A stretch of DNA of 64,000 nt from Palauibacter sp022826685. GTDB lineage: Bacteria; Gemmatimonadota; Gemmatimonadetes; Palauibacterales; Palauibacteraceae. The notes beneath the pieces were generated by a model. It did no database searches, was not told where the DNA came from, and saw nothing but the letters and a program-made list of their open reading frames with translations. A program made the position numbers and the translations under genes. The stretch lies in NCBI RefSeq assembly GCF_965221685.1, contig NZ_OZ244907.1; one strand, written 5' to 3'. Position 1 is the first letter of the stretch. Each line of letters begins with the position of its first letter. Shown piece by piece: positions 1-8,801 of the stretch.

Positions 1-78
1 GCCACAGCGGCGGATGTGGCTGAACAACTCGTCGCGGGCCCTGTCACTTGAATTCGGCACATGATTTCCTTTGCTCAA
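1..78 (-). CDS. Partial hypothetical protein, N-terminus only
   Basis: Only the first 26 codons lie in the window; the gene continues past the left edge. The visible peptide starts MSKGNHVPNSSDRARDELFS and goes on with HIRRCG. The start I chose is TTG at 78, because a perfect AGGAGG lies at 83-88 on the minus strand, although the 4-base spacer is short. A GTG at 60 with a weaker AAGGA upstream is the alternative. The gene is the last visible member of the minus-strand envelope operon. No function can be assigned from so short a fragment. Confidence 0.45.
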   Translation of the reverse strand, partial: MSKGNHVPNSSDRARDELFSHIRRCG

Positions 79-164
79 GGCACCTCCTGCTGGTCGTCGT
101 CGCTTTACGGCTTCCAGACTAAACTAGGATGCACCAGGGCAAAACGGGAGTGCCGTTCCGAACG

Positions 165-1004
165 TCAGCGACCGGTCTCCACCTCGTTCCGCTCGAAGTC
201 GCGAAGGTACATGTCGACGCCACCGATCTTCATGCGGCTCTTGATCTGCACGATGAGGCGACGGTCATCGTCCGAGATGAAGACCTCGGCCTGTCCTTCC
301 TCTCCGAACAGACCCTCGGTCTGAATGGTCGGACGCAGGACGATCGTGTTGAACGTCCCCGCCGGCACGCGCACGCGCTCGCGGCGCAGGACCTCGACGA
401 CGACCGGATTGCCGTCCTCCTCGAAGTAACGGTCGAACTCGTAGGTCCGGCCGATCTCCAGCGGGAGAGTCCGGATCAGGTAGAGGTAGGAGATTTCGTC
501 GAGCGCGCCCGGGGGCATGGGAAGATCCCGCTGGCGGCGGTGCGGAAGATAGGCCTCGGCCTCCTCGTTCCAGTCCTGCCTCGTGGCGGCGAGGGCCTCG
601 TGATCCAGCTCCCAGCGGCGCTGTCTGCGGTACCCTCCCTGCCGAAGATTCTCTTCGAAGCGAAGCGACCGGTAGGGGTCAGGGGCAAGCCAGCTCACCG
701 TGCGGTCGTCCATCCTGTAGAAGGGAATGCTCCCCTTCATCTCCATCGAGAGCCGGTACGCCGGCGTGCCGCGGATCGTATCCTGCGCTTCGACCCGGAG
801 GTGCATGCGCCCGAAGTTCACGGGCCCGAACAGCACGGCGTACTCGGAGGTCTCCCCGATCTCGAACGGCCAGCTCTCGGAGAAGAGGTCATCGGCCACT
901 TCGTCCGGGCTGCTCTGCCCCGCGAGGTCGGGCGTACCCGAAAGCGACGGGGCGAGGAGCGCCAGACACGCCACGGCGCCGCGGCGCAGCGTTCGTCTCC
1001 GCAT
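165..1004 (-). CDS. DUF3108-type exported protein
   Basis: This encodes 279 residues with an N-terminal signal peptide (MRRRTLRRG followed by a hydrophobic stretch ending near GTPDLAGQ). The body is rich in beta-strand patterns, and the segment around VPAGTFNTIVLRP is typical of DUF3108 proteins, which are periplasmic or outer-membrane-associated proteins of unknown biochemical role, often encoded beside LPS or lipid genes. The start at 1004 is one base after the stop of the glycosyltransferase gene upstream, so the two are probably co-translated. Longer reading frames upstream only run antisense through that gene. It is the last complete gene of the operon. The family assignment is from recognition of pattern, not a search. 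Confidence 0.7.
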   Translation of the reverse strand: MRRRTLRRGAVACLALLAPSLSGTPDLAGQSSPDEVADDLFSESWPFEIGETSEYAVLFGPVNFGRMHLRVEAQDTIRGTPAYRLSMEMKGSIPFYRMDDRTVSWLAPDPYRSLRFEENLRQGGYRRQRRWELDHEALAATRQDWNEEAEAYLPHRRQRDLPMPPGALDEISYLYLIRTLPLEIGRTYEFDRYFEEDGNPVVVEVLRRERVRVPAGTFNTIVLRPTIQTEGLFGEEGQAEVFISDDDRRLIVQIKSRMKIGGVDMYLRDFERNEVETGR

Positions 1005-1005
1005 G

Positions 1006-1755
1006 TCAGGCCGCTTCAGCGATCTGCCGGCCGATCTCGCGCAGGGCGCGGTCGCGGCCGGCGGCGAACAGCTGCCGGAGTTGCTCGCCGGCCCGGAAGC
1101 GGGCGTCACGGTATCGGCGAAGGGGGTGCGGATCATGCGGAATCTCCTCGAATCTTCGTACGAACGGCCACACCTGCAGGAGCAGCGCGGCGCTGGCGGC
1201 CCAGCCTTCGTACGGCAGCAGCGGCCCATCGGCGGCGGCGACAGCGCGTTCCAGAGCGAACAACCTATATAACCGAAGAGAAGCATAAGGGTCCGTCACG
1301 GCTGGAGCCGGCAGCAGATGACGGGCGCAGAGCCGGCCGCCGGCCCGGGTCAGACGCCGGGTGAACGGTTCCGCATCGCCGCGCGCGACGGTGACGAGAT
1401 CGGCTCCGCCTTCGAAGCGGCGAAGCATCTCCGGCAAGCGCTCGGGTGGATCGGAGAAATCGCCCTGCATGGAGACGAAAGCGTCGCGTCGCGGATAGTC
1501 CGAGCGGCGAAGCGTCGCCCGGATCAACCGGTCGAGGCTCGCGGCGTAGCCCTGCCGCTCCTCGTTGCGGAGCACGGTCAGCGGGAGCACCCGCGGATAC
1601 CGCTCGAGCGCCTCGTCCGTCCCGTCGTCCGAGGCATCGTCGCAGACGAGCACGTGAAACTGCCGCCGCTCGCCGTAGAGCAGTTCGCGGATACGCCACA
1701 ACAGCGGACCGACGGTCTCGCGTTCGTTGTGAACCGGAATCCCGATGTGAATCAC
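1006..1755 (-). CDS. Family 2 glycosyltransferase (GT-A fold)
   Basis: This 249-residue protein begins IHIGIPVHNE, the usual first strand of a GT2 nucleotide-sugar binding fold. It contains the DDASDDGT motif near residue 45 and a QGDFSDPP acidic motif near residue 105 that would hold the metal and sugar-nucleotide phosphates. It should transfer a sugar from an activated donor at the cytoplasmic face, plausibly onto a lipid or LPS core. I chose the GTG at 1755 because it overlaps the stop of the acyltransferase gene as GTGA, a clear translational coupling signal. There are no long hydrophobic C-terminal segments, so it is not a dolichol-phosphate-mannose synthase with membrane anchors. Confidence 0.8.
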   Translation of the reverse strand: MIHIGIPVHNERETVGPLLWRIRELLYGERRQFHVLVCDDASDDGTDEALERYPRVLPLTVLRNEERQGYAASLDRLIRATLRRSDYPRRDAFVSMQGDFSDPPERLPEMLRRFEGGADLVTVARGDAEPFTRRLTRAGGRLCARHLLPAPAVTDPYASLRLYRLFALERAVAAADGPLLPYEGWAASAALLLQVWPFVRRFEEIPHDPHPLRRYRDARFRAGEQLRQLFAAGRDRALREIGRQIAEAA

Positions 1756-2678
1756 GCGCCCTCTCCGTGTTGCGCCACCCGCTTCCAGCGCCGGTGGAAC
1801 CAGAAATACTGCTCCGGCCGCTGTTCGATCTCCCTCTCCAACACCCGAACCCATCCCTTCGTGACCTCGACCGGATCGGCGCCGGCGCCGGACCGACGGC
1901 CGTCGATCTCTTCATGGACGATCCTGTACCCCGACGGGTCTCGAACCAGGGCCGCGAAGAAGAGAGGGACATCGGCCGCGAGACACAAACGCGCCGGGGC
2001 GAGCGACGTCCAGGCGGGGCGGCCGAGGAAGTCGATCGGGGCGCTGCCCAGCCGGGTGTGCTGATCGGCCACGAGGGCAAGAATTCGGCCCGATCGCAGC
2101 GCGTCGAGCGCGGGCCTCGCCGCCGCGTCGCGGTCGAGCACTTCCAGCTCCAGCCGCGCGCGCAGCTCGCACAGCCGACGGCCGAAGGCGCCTCGCTGCC
2201 GCTGCACGACCGTCGTCACGCGTACTCCGAGCGCTCGCACGGCGGCGGCGCCGAGCTCCCAGTTTCCGAGGTGCCCGGAGACAACCACGGCGCCGTCCCG
2301 CTCCGCGACCGCGGTGCGCAGGCGCGGGCCCAGCCCGGACTCGTCGACGACGCGGGACAGCGCTCGCTCGATCCGGGACGGACCGCCCATGAGGAGCGCG
2401 GCCTCCCGGCCGAAGTGTCGGTAGCAGGCGCGAGCCGTGCCGCGCACCCAACGCGGTGTCGCGGCCGGGAAGCTCGCGGCGAGCTGGGAGTCGACGACGC
2501 CGCGACGCACGCGGAGAGCGTCGCGACACAGCGTCCCGAGCGCCCGGCCGGCCGCGAGCGCCACCGGTTCCGGCGCGGCGCGCAATCCGAGATGCAGGCC
2601 GGCGATTCCGCCGTCCACGAGCGCGTCCGCGAGCGGTCGGCCGCCGCTCGGTCCACGCCGGCCCGCACGGTCCGTCAC
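1752..2678 (-). CDS. LpxL/HtrB-like lipid A acyltransferase
   Basis: The 308-residue product belongs to the lysophospholipid/lipid A acyltransferase family. The catalytic HX4(D/E) motif is visible as SGHLGNWEL near residue 135, and a later ADQHTRLGSAPIDFLGR segment near residue 205 matches the family's phosphate-binding region. Members add secondary acyl chains to lipid A or act on similar glycolipids at the inner membrane. It starts at GTG 2678, overlapping the exporter gene's TGA as GTGA, and ends overlapping the GT2 gene the same way. Together with the MsbA-like exporter directly upstream this argues for a role in building an outer-membrane glycolipid. The exact acceptor is not known. Confidence 0.8.
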   Translation of the reverse strand: MTDRAGRRGPSGGRPLADALVDGGIAGLHLGLRAAPEPVALAAGRALGTLCRDALRVRRGVVDSQLAASFPAATPRWVRGTARACYRHFGREAALLMGGPSRIERALSRVVDESGLGPRLRTAVAERDGAVVVSGHLGNWELGAAAVRALGVRVTTVVQRQRGAFGRRLCELRARLELEVLDRDAAARPALDALRSGRILALVADQHTRLGSAPIDFLGRPAWTSLAPARLCLAADVPLFFAALVRDPSGYRIVHEEIDGRRSGAGADPVEVTKGWVRVLEREIEQRPEQYFWFHRRWKRVAQHGEGA

Positions 2679-4510
2679 GGCTGCGAGACGTGTTCGAGCT
2701 GGTGGCCGAAGAGCCGGCGGTACGGCCCGCCGCGAGAGACGAGCGCGTCGTGGCGACCGGCGTCCACAAGCCGCCCGCGCTCGAGGACGAAGATCCGGTC
2801 GGCCTCGCGCACCGTGGAGAGCCGGTGGGCGACCACGATCACCGTGCGGCCGCGAGAGCCCGCCGCCGCCGTCCTGAGCGCCGTCTCCGTCTCGGCATCC
2901 ACGGCCGACGTGGCTTCGTCCAGGATGAGGATCGGCGGATCGCGGAAGATGGCGCGCGCGATCCCGATGCGCTGGCGCTGGCCCGTCGACAGACGCACGC
3001 CGCGATCGCCGAGTACGGTGCCGTAGCCGTCGGGCAGCCCCGTGATGAAGCCGTGCGCCCCGGCCGTCCGCGCCGCCGCCTCGACCGCCGCCGGATCCGG
3101 CGTATCCTCCCCGTAGGCGATGTTCGCCGCCACCGTGTCGTGGAAGAGCACCGCCTCCTGCCCCACGAGACCGATGAGCCGGCGGAGGGAGTCCACCGAG
3201 AACTCCCGGATGTCCGTTTCATCGATCGTCACCCGCCCCGCCTGAGGGTCCGCAAACCTGGGCAGCAGGTCGACCAGTGTGGACTTCCCGCTCCCGGACG
3301 CCCCGACGATGGCGACGACGGATCCGCGCGGGATGACGACGTCGATGTCCCGCAGCGCGGCCCGCCCCCGCTCGTAGGCAAAGCTGACCCCCTCGTAGCG
3401 GATCTCCCGCTCGGGACCCGTCGCGATCCGCGACCCTCCGGCCGGCTCCGGGTCCTGGTCGAGGATCTCTAAGAAGCGGTCCGCCGCGGCGAGCCCCTGC
3501 GCGGCGATGGCCGGATACTGCGCGAACGCCTTCACCGGCGTGATGGCGCGCAGCGCGATGGTCACGAAGGCGACGAACTGCTCGGGAGCGATCGACCCTC
3601 CGCCCCCCACGAACGACGCTCCGATCCAGACGAGGCCAAGCGCCACGACGGACGCGAGCACCTCGGAGAGGGGCGAGGCGAGGTGCCGGGTCGTCGCCGC
3701 GGCGATCCGCTTACGGCTGAACGCGTCCGAACGGCGGCGAAAGCGTTCCTTCTCAAAGTCCTCGGCGACTCTCGACTTCACGAGCCGCACCGCGCCCAGC
3801 GACTCCTGCAGCGCCGCGACGAGTTCGCCGTGGTCATCCCAGGTGCGGCGGAACCTCTCGCGCAGCCGTCCGAGCAGCGGCCGCAGACCGAGCCACACGA
3901 GCGGCACCAGGACGACGGCGATCAGCGCCAGCCTCCACGAGAGAGCGAACAGCGCCGCCGCGTAGGCCGCGAGGGTCGCGATCTGGCGCACGGCCTGCGC
4001 GAGCGCATCCGTCACGACGGGCTTCGCCTCCCCGGCGTCCGTGATCACGCGCGCGATCAACTGCCCCACCTTTCCACGCTCGAAGAAGGCGAGCGGCAGG
4101 TGCTGCAGGTGCGCGTGCACGGCGTTGCGCACGTCGCGGACGAGGAACTCCTGCGTGCGGATCGAGAGCGCCCGCCCCCCGACGATGCAGAAGTTCTTGA
4201 GGAGGAGCGCAGCCAGCACCAGCACGCACACGGCCCGCAGCCCGTCCAGTCCGGCTTCCGGGCCGAGCCACCCCCCGGCGATCCCGTCGATGAAGCGCTC
4301 CGCCGCGTTCCGTCCGCCGCCGGGCAGGGGAGGTCCCATGCCGAAGAGCGAGCGAAGGAACGGGATGAGCAGGAGAAGGCTGAACGCCTCGAGTCCGGCC
4401 GCGAGCACGCCGAGTGCCAGGCTCGCGAGGAAGGTCCACCGATAGGGACGCAGGAACCGGAGCAGCCGCCGGTACGAGGATGCGCCCTCGCCGCTCCGGC
4501 CCGGAGTCAT
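2675..4510 (-). CDS. MsbA-like ABC exporter (fused permease/ATPase)
   Basis: This 611-residue half-transporter has an N-terminal transmembrane domain (about residues 20-330, six predicted hydrophobic segments) and a C-terminal nucleotide-binding domain. The Walker A GASGSGKST lies near residue 403, the signature LSTGQRQ near 511 and Walker B ILILDEATSAVD near 534, followed by the H-loop VVAHRLST. MsbA homologues flip lipid A-core across the inner membrane as homodimers. Its position between PorX and an LpxL-like acyltransferase, with a 4-base gap and a GTGA overlap, supports a glycolipid substrate rather than drug export. The family also includes peptide and drug exporters, so the substrate is inferred. 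Confidence 0.85.
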   Translation of the reverse strand: MTPGRSGEGASSYRRLLRFLRPYRWTFLASLALGVLAAGLEAFSLLLLIPFLRSLFGMGPPLPGGGRNAAERFIDGIAGGWLGPEAGLDGLRAVCVLVLAALLLKNFCIVGGRALSIRTQEFLVRDVRNAVHAHLQHLPLAFFERGKVGQLIARVITDAGEAKPVVTDALAQAVRQIATLAAYAAALFALSWRLALIAVVLVPLVWLGLRPLLGRLRERFRRTWDDHGELVAALQESLGAVRLVKSRVAEDFEKERFRRRSDAFSRKRIAAATTRHLASPLSEVLASVVALGLVWIGASFVGGGGSIAPEQFVAFVTIALRAITPVKAFAQYPAIAAQGLAAADRFLEILDQDPEPAGGSRIATGPEREIRYEGVSFAYERGRAALRDIDVVIPRGSVVAIVGASGSGKSTLVDLLPRFADPQAGRVTIDETDIREFSVDSLRRLIGLVGQEAVLFHDTVAANIAYGEDTPDPAAVEAAARTAGAHGFITGLPDGYGTVLGDRGVRLSTGQRQRIGIARAIFRDPPILILDEATSAVDAETETALRTAAAGSRGRTVIVVAHRLSTVREADRIFVLERGRLVDAGRHDALVSRGGPYRRLFGHQLEHVSQP

Positions 4511-4514
4511 CGAG

Positions 4515-6089
4515 TCACCGCGGCGTGAGCAGCGCGGCCGGGAGCACCATCTCGTCGGGGCTTACGCCGCCGTGCAGGAAACTGTCCCGGTACCGATTCT
4601 GGTATTCCCGCAGTCTCGTCGGATAGACGAAGAAGTAGTCCTCGCGACAGAGGGCAAAGGTCTGTTTCATCCCGCCGGGAGGCAGGCGCCATTCGTCCGC
4701 GTCCGACGTCGACATGACCGCGGCCGGATTTTCGACCTTCATGTCGTCGCCGATCTTGTAGCGCAGGCTCGTCGACGCGTCGCGTCCGGCGTAGATCGTG
4801 GCGGGCCGCCGGCAGTGAATCGAACCGTGGTCCGTCGTCAGGAGGACCCGCACTCCCCGTTGCGCGGCCAGCTGCAGCGCCTTCAGCGCCGGCGAACGCT
4901 CGAACCAGGTCACGGTGAGCGAGCGCAGCGCGCTGGTGTCCTGCGCCATCTCCCAGATCAGGCGCGATCGTGCCCTCCCGTGCGTGAGCATGTCCACGAA
5001 GCCGAACACGAGCGCGGTGGCCGAAGGGGACGACAGGTAGCCGCCGAGCCGCGCCAGCATCGGCTCGCTCTCCTGGGCCGAGAAGATCTTCTCGTAGTGC
5101 ACGGGGAGTCGCGAGGCGGTCAGTTCGTGGATCTGCCGCTCGAAGAGTTCGTCCTCGAACGAGTTGTAGCCGATCTCGCTGCCCCTCTCCCACCACTCCG
5201 GACGGCGCTCGGCGAGTTCGTCCGCGAAGATGCCTCCGAAGATCGCGTTGCGGGCGAACGGGGTCGCCGTCGGCAGGAGGCCCGCGTAGAGCGCCTCCTC
5301 GATCTCGAAGTATTCGCTGACGATGGGGAGGACAGCCCGCCACTGGTCCAGCCGCATGCAGTCCATCACGACGAGCAGCGCCGCCGGATCCTCGTCGAGG
5401 ATCGGTCGGAAGAAGCGGGGCAGCACGTCGACCGAGAGGGTCGGCCCCCGCTCGCCTCCCTCGTGTACCCATTCCCCGTATCGATCCGCCACGAGATCGC
5501 AGAAGCCTCTACTCAGCTCGGTGTGCAGCCCCTTCAGGATCTCGCGCAGGCCCGATTCGCCGGCCTCCTCCAGCTTCAGGTCCCAGTCGACGAGGTCCGA
5601 GTAGAGGTCGGCCCAATCCTGCCAGGACGCCGCGGTGGAGACCCGCTCCCGCAACTCGCCGAAGCGGCGCGAGAAATCGCGCGTGATGTGCTCGTGGCGC
5701 AGGGCCGGGCCGGCGAGGAGCCGGGTCACGACCGAGAGCACCTGCCGCGGACTCGTCGGTTTGACGATGTAGTCGTCCGCCCGCCGTCCGATCGCCTCGT
5801 GCATGGTCGATTCTTCTTCGCTCTTCGTGACCATCACCACGGGGAGGCGCGGGGCGGAACTCCGGATGCGGTCGAGAACCTCGATCCCGCGCAGCCCCGG
5901 CATCCGCTCATCCAGCAGCACGAGGTCGTAGGAAGCCGCCGTCAGGAGCTCCATCGCGTCCTGGCCGTTCATCACGGCATCGACGTGATATCCCGAGGAC
6001 CGCAGCAGCATGAGATGCGGACGCAGCAGGTCGACTTCGTCGTCCACCCAGAGGATGCGGCCCGCCACGGTCTTCGTCCCTTCGGTCAT
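4515..6089 (-). CDS. PorX-like response regulator with PglZ phosphohydrolase domain
   Basis: Residues about 10-125 form a CheY-like receiver: acidic pair in WVDDEVD, phospho-acceptor Asp in LVLLDERMPG, switch residue in VMVTKSEEE and Lys in DYIVKPTSP. The remaining 390 residues form a PglZ/alkaline-phosphatase-like domain, with metal-binding motifs at VVMDCMRLDQW, TATPFARNAIFGG and LTTDHGSIHC. The combination and the 524-residue length match PorX, known in Bacteroidota as a regulator of type 9 secretion whose PglZ domain hydrolyses oligonucleotides. No histidine kinase is adjacent. Here it sits inside an LPS-type operon, 10 bases after a heptosyltransferase-like gene and 4 bases before an MsbA-like exporter, so it may regulate envelope assembly. 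Confidence 0.88.
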   Translation of the reverse strand: MTEGTKTVAGRILWVDDEVDLLRPHLMLLRSSGYHVDAVMNGQDAMELLTAASYDLVLLDERMPGLRGIEVLDRIRSSAPRLPVVMVTKSEEESTMHEAIGRRADDYIVKPTSPRQVLSVVTRLLAGPALRHEHITRDFSRRFGELRERVSTAASWQDWADLYSDLVDWDLKLEEAGESGLREILKGLHTELSRGFCDLVADRYGEWVHEGGERGPTLSVDVLPRFFRPILDEDPAALLVVMDCMRLDQWRAVLPIVSEYFEIEEALYAGLLPTATPFARNAIFGGIFADELAERRPEWWERGSEIGYNSFEDELFERQIHELTASRLPVHYEKIFSAQESEPMLARLGGYLSSPSATALVFGFVDMLTHGRARSRLIWEMAQDTSALRSLTVTWFERSPALKALQLAAQRGVRVLLTTDHGSIHCRRPATIYAGRDASTSLRYKIGDDMKVENPAAVMSTSDADEWRLPPGGMKQTFALCREDYFFVYPTRLREYQNRYRDSFLHGGVSPDEMVLPAALLTPR

Positions 6090-6099
6090 ATGAGGCCTT

Positions 6100-7161
6100 T
6101 CAGCTTTTCAGATAGGAGCGAATGGCCCGCTCCAGCTTCAGCACGACGTCCCCCGCGCGGATTCTCGACATGCGTCCCGGCCGAGTGGCCCGGGACGGCG
6201 CTCGCCCGCCATCGGAGCCGGGGGAGCCGCGAAACCGGTCCACCGTGAGATCCGTGAACCGGCCGTAGGGACCGCTGCGCGCGGGATCCGTGTACCCGTA
6301 CAGTCCGATGGTCGGCGTCCCCAGCGCCACCGCCATGTGCAGAGGGCCCGTGTCGGGCGCCAGCACGAGGTCGCTCGCGGAGAGCCGGCCCGCCAACTCC
6401 CGCAGCGTCCCTCCCAGCGCGACGCGCGGCGGAACCCCGCACAACTCCTCGAGGCGGCGGGCATCCCGCAGTTCCTCCTCCGAGTCTCCTCCCAGGAGGA
6501 CGGGCTGAAGGCCCAGATCGCCGGCCGCCACGTCGATTACCCGCGCCGTCCCCTCGAGGGTCCAGTTTCGTCGGGCGTTGGAACTCCGCGGCACGATCGC
6601 AAGCACCGGGCGCGAGAACTCCGCCCTCCACCGCGCCGACCCTCGCCGTTCCTCCTCCGTGAAATGAAAACGCCACTCCAGGCATCGAGGGACGCCGAGA
6701 TGATCGAGGAACTCGAACAGTTCGTCCTGAATGTGGGCCACGGGGGCCGGAGGGATGCGGCGGTTCGTGGCCAGCCAGCTCAGGTCGCGGGCGCGCGCGC
6801 GATCGTGGCCGAGGCGCTCCGGAGAGCGCAGGAGACGCGTGACCATCCCTCCCTTGAAGTTCGGCTGCAGACAGATGACGAGATCGAACGCCTCCTCCGC
6901 CACCTCGCGCCGAAAGCGGGAATAGGCGCGGGCGCCGAGCCGGCGGTGGAAGAGGATGGTCCGGTCGACGTCCGGCCGGCCGGCCATCAGCGTCGCCGGG
7001 CCAGGCTGCAGCACCCACGTGAGATGTGCGCCGGGCCAGGCCCGCCGGAGGGACGCGACGACGGGCATCCCCTGGACGGTGCTTCCCACCGCGCTCATGA
7101 GCACGATGGCGACCCGGCGCGGGGGAGCGTCCGCGCCCCGCGGGGATCTATCGGCCCGCAT
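6100..7161 (-). CDS. Family 9 glycosyltransferase (heptosyltransferase-like)
   Basis: The 353-residue protein has two Rossmann-like halves as in ADP-heptose:LPS heptosyltransferases (GT-B fold). The N-terminal half has RVAIVLMSAVGSTVQGMPVV, the usual first strand and loop of the family; the C-terminal half has the donor-binding LVLAPDTGPLHMAVALGTPT followed by GLYGYTDP. It likely adds heptose or a related sugar to lipid-linked core at the cytoplasmic face. I chose ATG 7161; extension upstream adds a basic segment with no support and would run toward the divergent lptF promoter. It is the first gene of the six-gene envelope operon, with PorX following after 10 bases. Confidence 0.85.
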   Translation of the reverse strand: MRADRSPRGADAPPRRVAIVLMSAVGSTVQGMPVVASLRRAWPGAHLTWVLQPGPATLMAGRPDVDRTILFHRRLGARAYSRFRREVAEEAFDLVICLQPNFKGGMVTRLLRSPERLGHDRARARDLSWLATNRRIPPAPVAHIQDELFEFLDHLGVPRCLEWRFHFTEEERRGSARWRAEFSRPVLAIVPRSSNARRNWTLEGTARVIDVAAGDLGLQPVLLGGDSEEELRDARRLEELCGVPPRVALGGTLRELAGRLSASDLVLAPDTGPLHMAVALGTPTIGLYGYTDPARSGPYGRFTDLTVDRFRGSPGSDGGRAPSRATRPGRMSRIRAGDVVLKLERAIRSYLKS

Positions 7162-7267
7162 CCTGGTACAGAAGTTGGCGGACCGTGACGAAACCGCGGG
7201 GCGGAACCGGCCCCGGAATGACCCACCCGGGCTGACAACGGCCCGAAAACACAGTAATCTCGGGGCG

Positions 7268-8797
7268 ATGCGAACTCTCACCCGCTACATCCTGCGCCGT
7301 CACGCCGGGCCGTTCATCTTCGCCGTCATCGGCACCACGGTGCTGCTCCTCCTCGATCAGGTGAGCAAGCGCTTCGAGCGGCTCATCGGCAAGGACCTCG
7401 ACTGGACCGTGATCGCCGAGGTCTTCATCTACTCGATCCCCTTCATCCTCGCCCAGACCCTTCCGATGGCCGTGCTCATCGCGGTCCTGTACGTCTTCAG
7501 CCGGATGGAGGGCGACTTCGAGATCACCGCCATCAAGGCGAGCGGCATCCCCCTGCCGCGCGTGATGGCCCCGCTCCTCGTCTGTGCCGTCATTCTGGCC
7601 GGCGGGATGACCTGGTTCAACAACACGATCCTGCCGCAGTCGAATCATCACCTGCAGGTGCTGCTCCGGGGGATCGGCCGCAAGACGCCGACCTTCAACC
7701 TTCGGGAACATACGATCAACGAAGTGCTCCCGTCCTATGTCTACGTACACCCGGGCATGATCGACCGGGAAGAGAGCGTGGTCCACGATGTCGCGATCTA
7801 TGATGAGCGGAACGGGCAGGAGAGCCGCTCCATCTACGCGACCCGCGGGAAGATGGGCTTTTCCGAGGAGGGAGAAGACCTCTACTTCGACCTTGAGGAC
7901 GGCGTCGTCCAGGTACGCATGAACGAGCGCCCGCACGCCTTCCGTCGCATCGCCTTCGAGCAGATGCTGCTCAAGATCCCGGATGTGGCGAACGGCCTCG
8001 AGCGCGATACCGCCGCCATCCGCGGCGATCGCGAGATGAACATCGCCGACATGCGCGCGGAGGCGGATCTCGGTGCGCAGATGGCGGACGCGGCGCGCTC
8101 GGAGAGCCTCGTGTACGCGCAGGCGATCACCCGCATGCTGCTGGATTTCGAGCAACCTCTCGCGGACGCGCCGATCTCCGGGACCGGGGCCCGGCCGGCG
8201 GGCCGCACCCGTCCCCCGGAGAGCGAGATCGTGGACTGGAGGGAGGACATCCCCGACCCGGAACGCGGACGCGACGTCGATTTCTCGGATCGGCGAGACG
8301 GTTTCCCCCCGACACGGGAGACGCGCGCGCCTGCCGAGATCGCGCCGGAAGCGCAGGAGTCCCCATACCCCCCGAGCGGAGGAGCCGCCGCGCCGGATTC
8401 CACGACACAGGTCGCCGAGAGCGCAGCCCGCCGCTTCTACTCCGCATTCGATGCGGCGACCCAGTTCCAGTCCTATGCGGAGCGCGAAGTCACGGGCCTG
8501 CGCCGGATCAACCAGTACTGGGTCGAGATTCACAAGAAGGGGACGATCCCGGCCGCGTGCATCGTCTTCGTCCTCCTCGGGGCCCCGATCGCCGTCCGGT
8601 TCCCGCGCGGGGGCATCGCGCTCGTCGTCGGCGTCAGCCTCGGCATCTTCGGGGCGTACTACGTTTCGCTCATCGGGGGTGAGCGACTCGCCGACCGCCT
8701 CTGGATCTCGCCGCTCTGGGCCATGTGGGCCCCGAACGTCCTGTTCGGCGCCGCCGGGCTCGTGGCCCTGGCCCGCTCCACCAAAGTGATGCGCTGA
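7268..8797 (+). CDS. lptF: LptF-like LPS export permease
   Basis: This is a YjgP/YjgQ-family permease of the LPS transport bridge, which with LptG and the LptB ATPase pulls LPS out of the inner membrane toward LptC/LptA. The N-terminus (RTLTRYILRRHAGPFIFAVI) and C-terminal transmembrane segments are typical, with the beta-jellyroll domain between. At 509 residues it is longer than the usual 360-400 because of a low-complexity, Pro/Arg/Asp-rich insertion at about residues 295-385, just before the last transmembrane group. Start ATG 7268 leaves 106 bases to the divergent glycosyltransferase gene. lptG follows after 4 bases. No lptB is in the window. Confidence 0.87.
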   Translation: MRTLTRYILRRHAGPFIFAVIGTTVLLLLDQVSKRFERLIGKDLDWTVIAEVFIYSIPFILAQTLPMAVLIAVLYVFSRMEGDFEITAIKASGIPLPRVMAPLLVCAVILAGGMTWFNNTILPQSNHHLQVLLRGIGRKTPTFNLREHTINEVLPSYVYVHPGMIDREESVVHDVAIYDERNGQESRSIYATRGKMGFSEEGEDLYFDLEDGVVQVRMNERPHAFRRIAFEQMLLKIPDVANGLERDTAAIRGDREMNIADMRAEADLGAQMADAARSESLVYAQAITRMLLDFEQPLADAPISGTGARPAGRTRPPESEIVDWREDIPDPERGRDVDFSDRRDGFPPTRETRAPAEIAPEAQESPYPPSGGAAAPDSTTQVAESAARRFYSAFDAATQFQSYAEREVTGLRRINQYWVEIHKKGTIPAACIVFVLLGAPIAVRFPRGGIALVVGVSLGIFGAYYVSLIGGERLADRLWISPLWAMWAPNVLFGAAGLVALARSTKVMR

Positions 8798-8801
8798 CGC
8801 C

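Noticed and set aside
129..1364. 411-codon plus-strand open frame at the left edge
   Set aside because: It is antisense to the DUF3108 and GT2 genes, which have recognisable domains and coupled starts.
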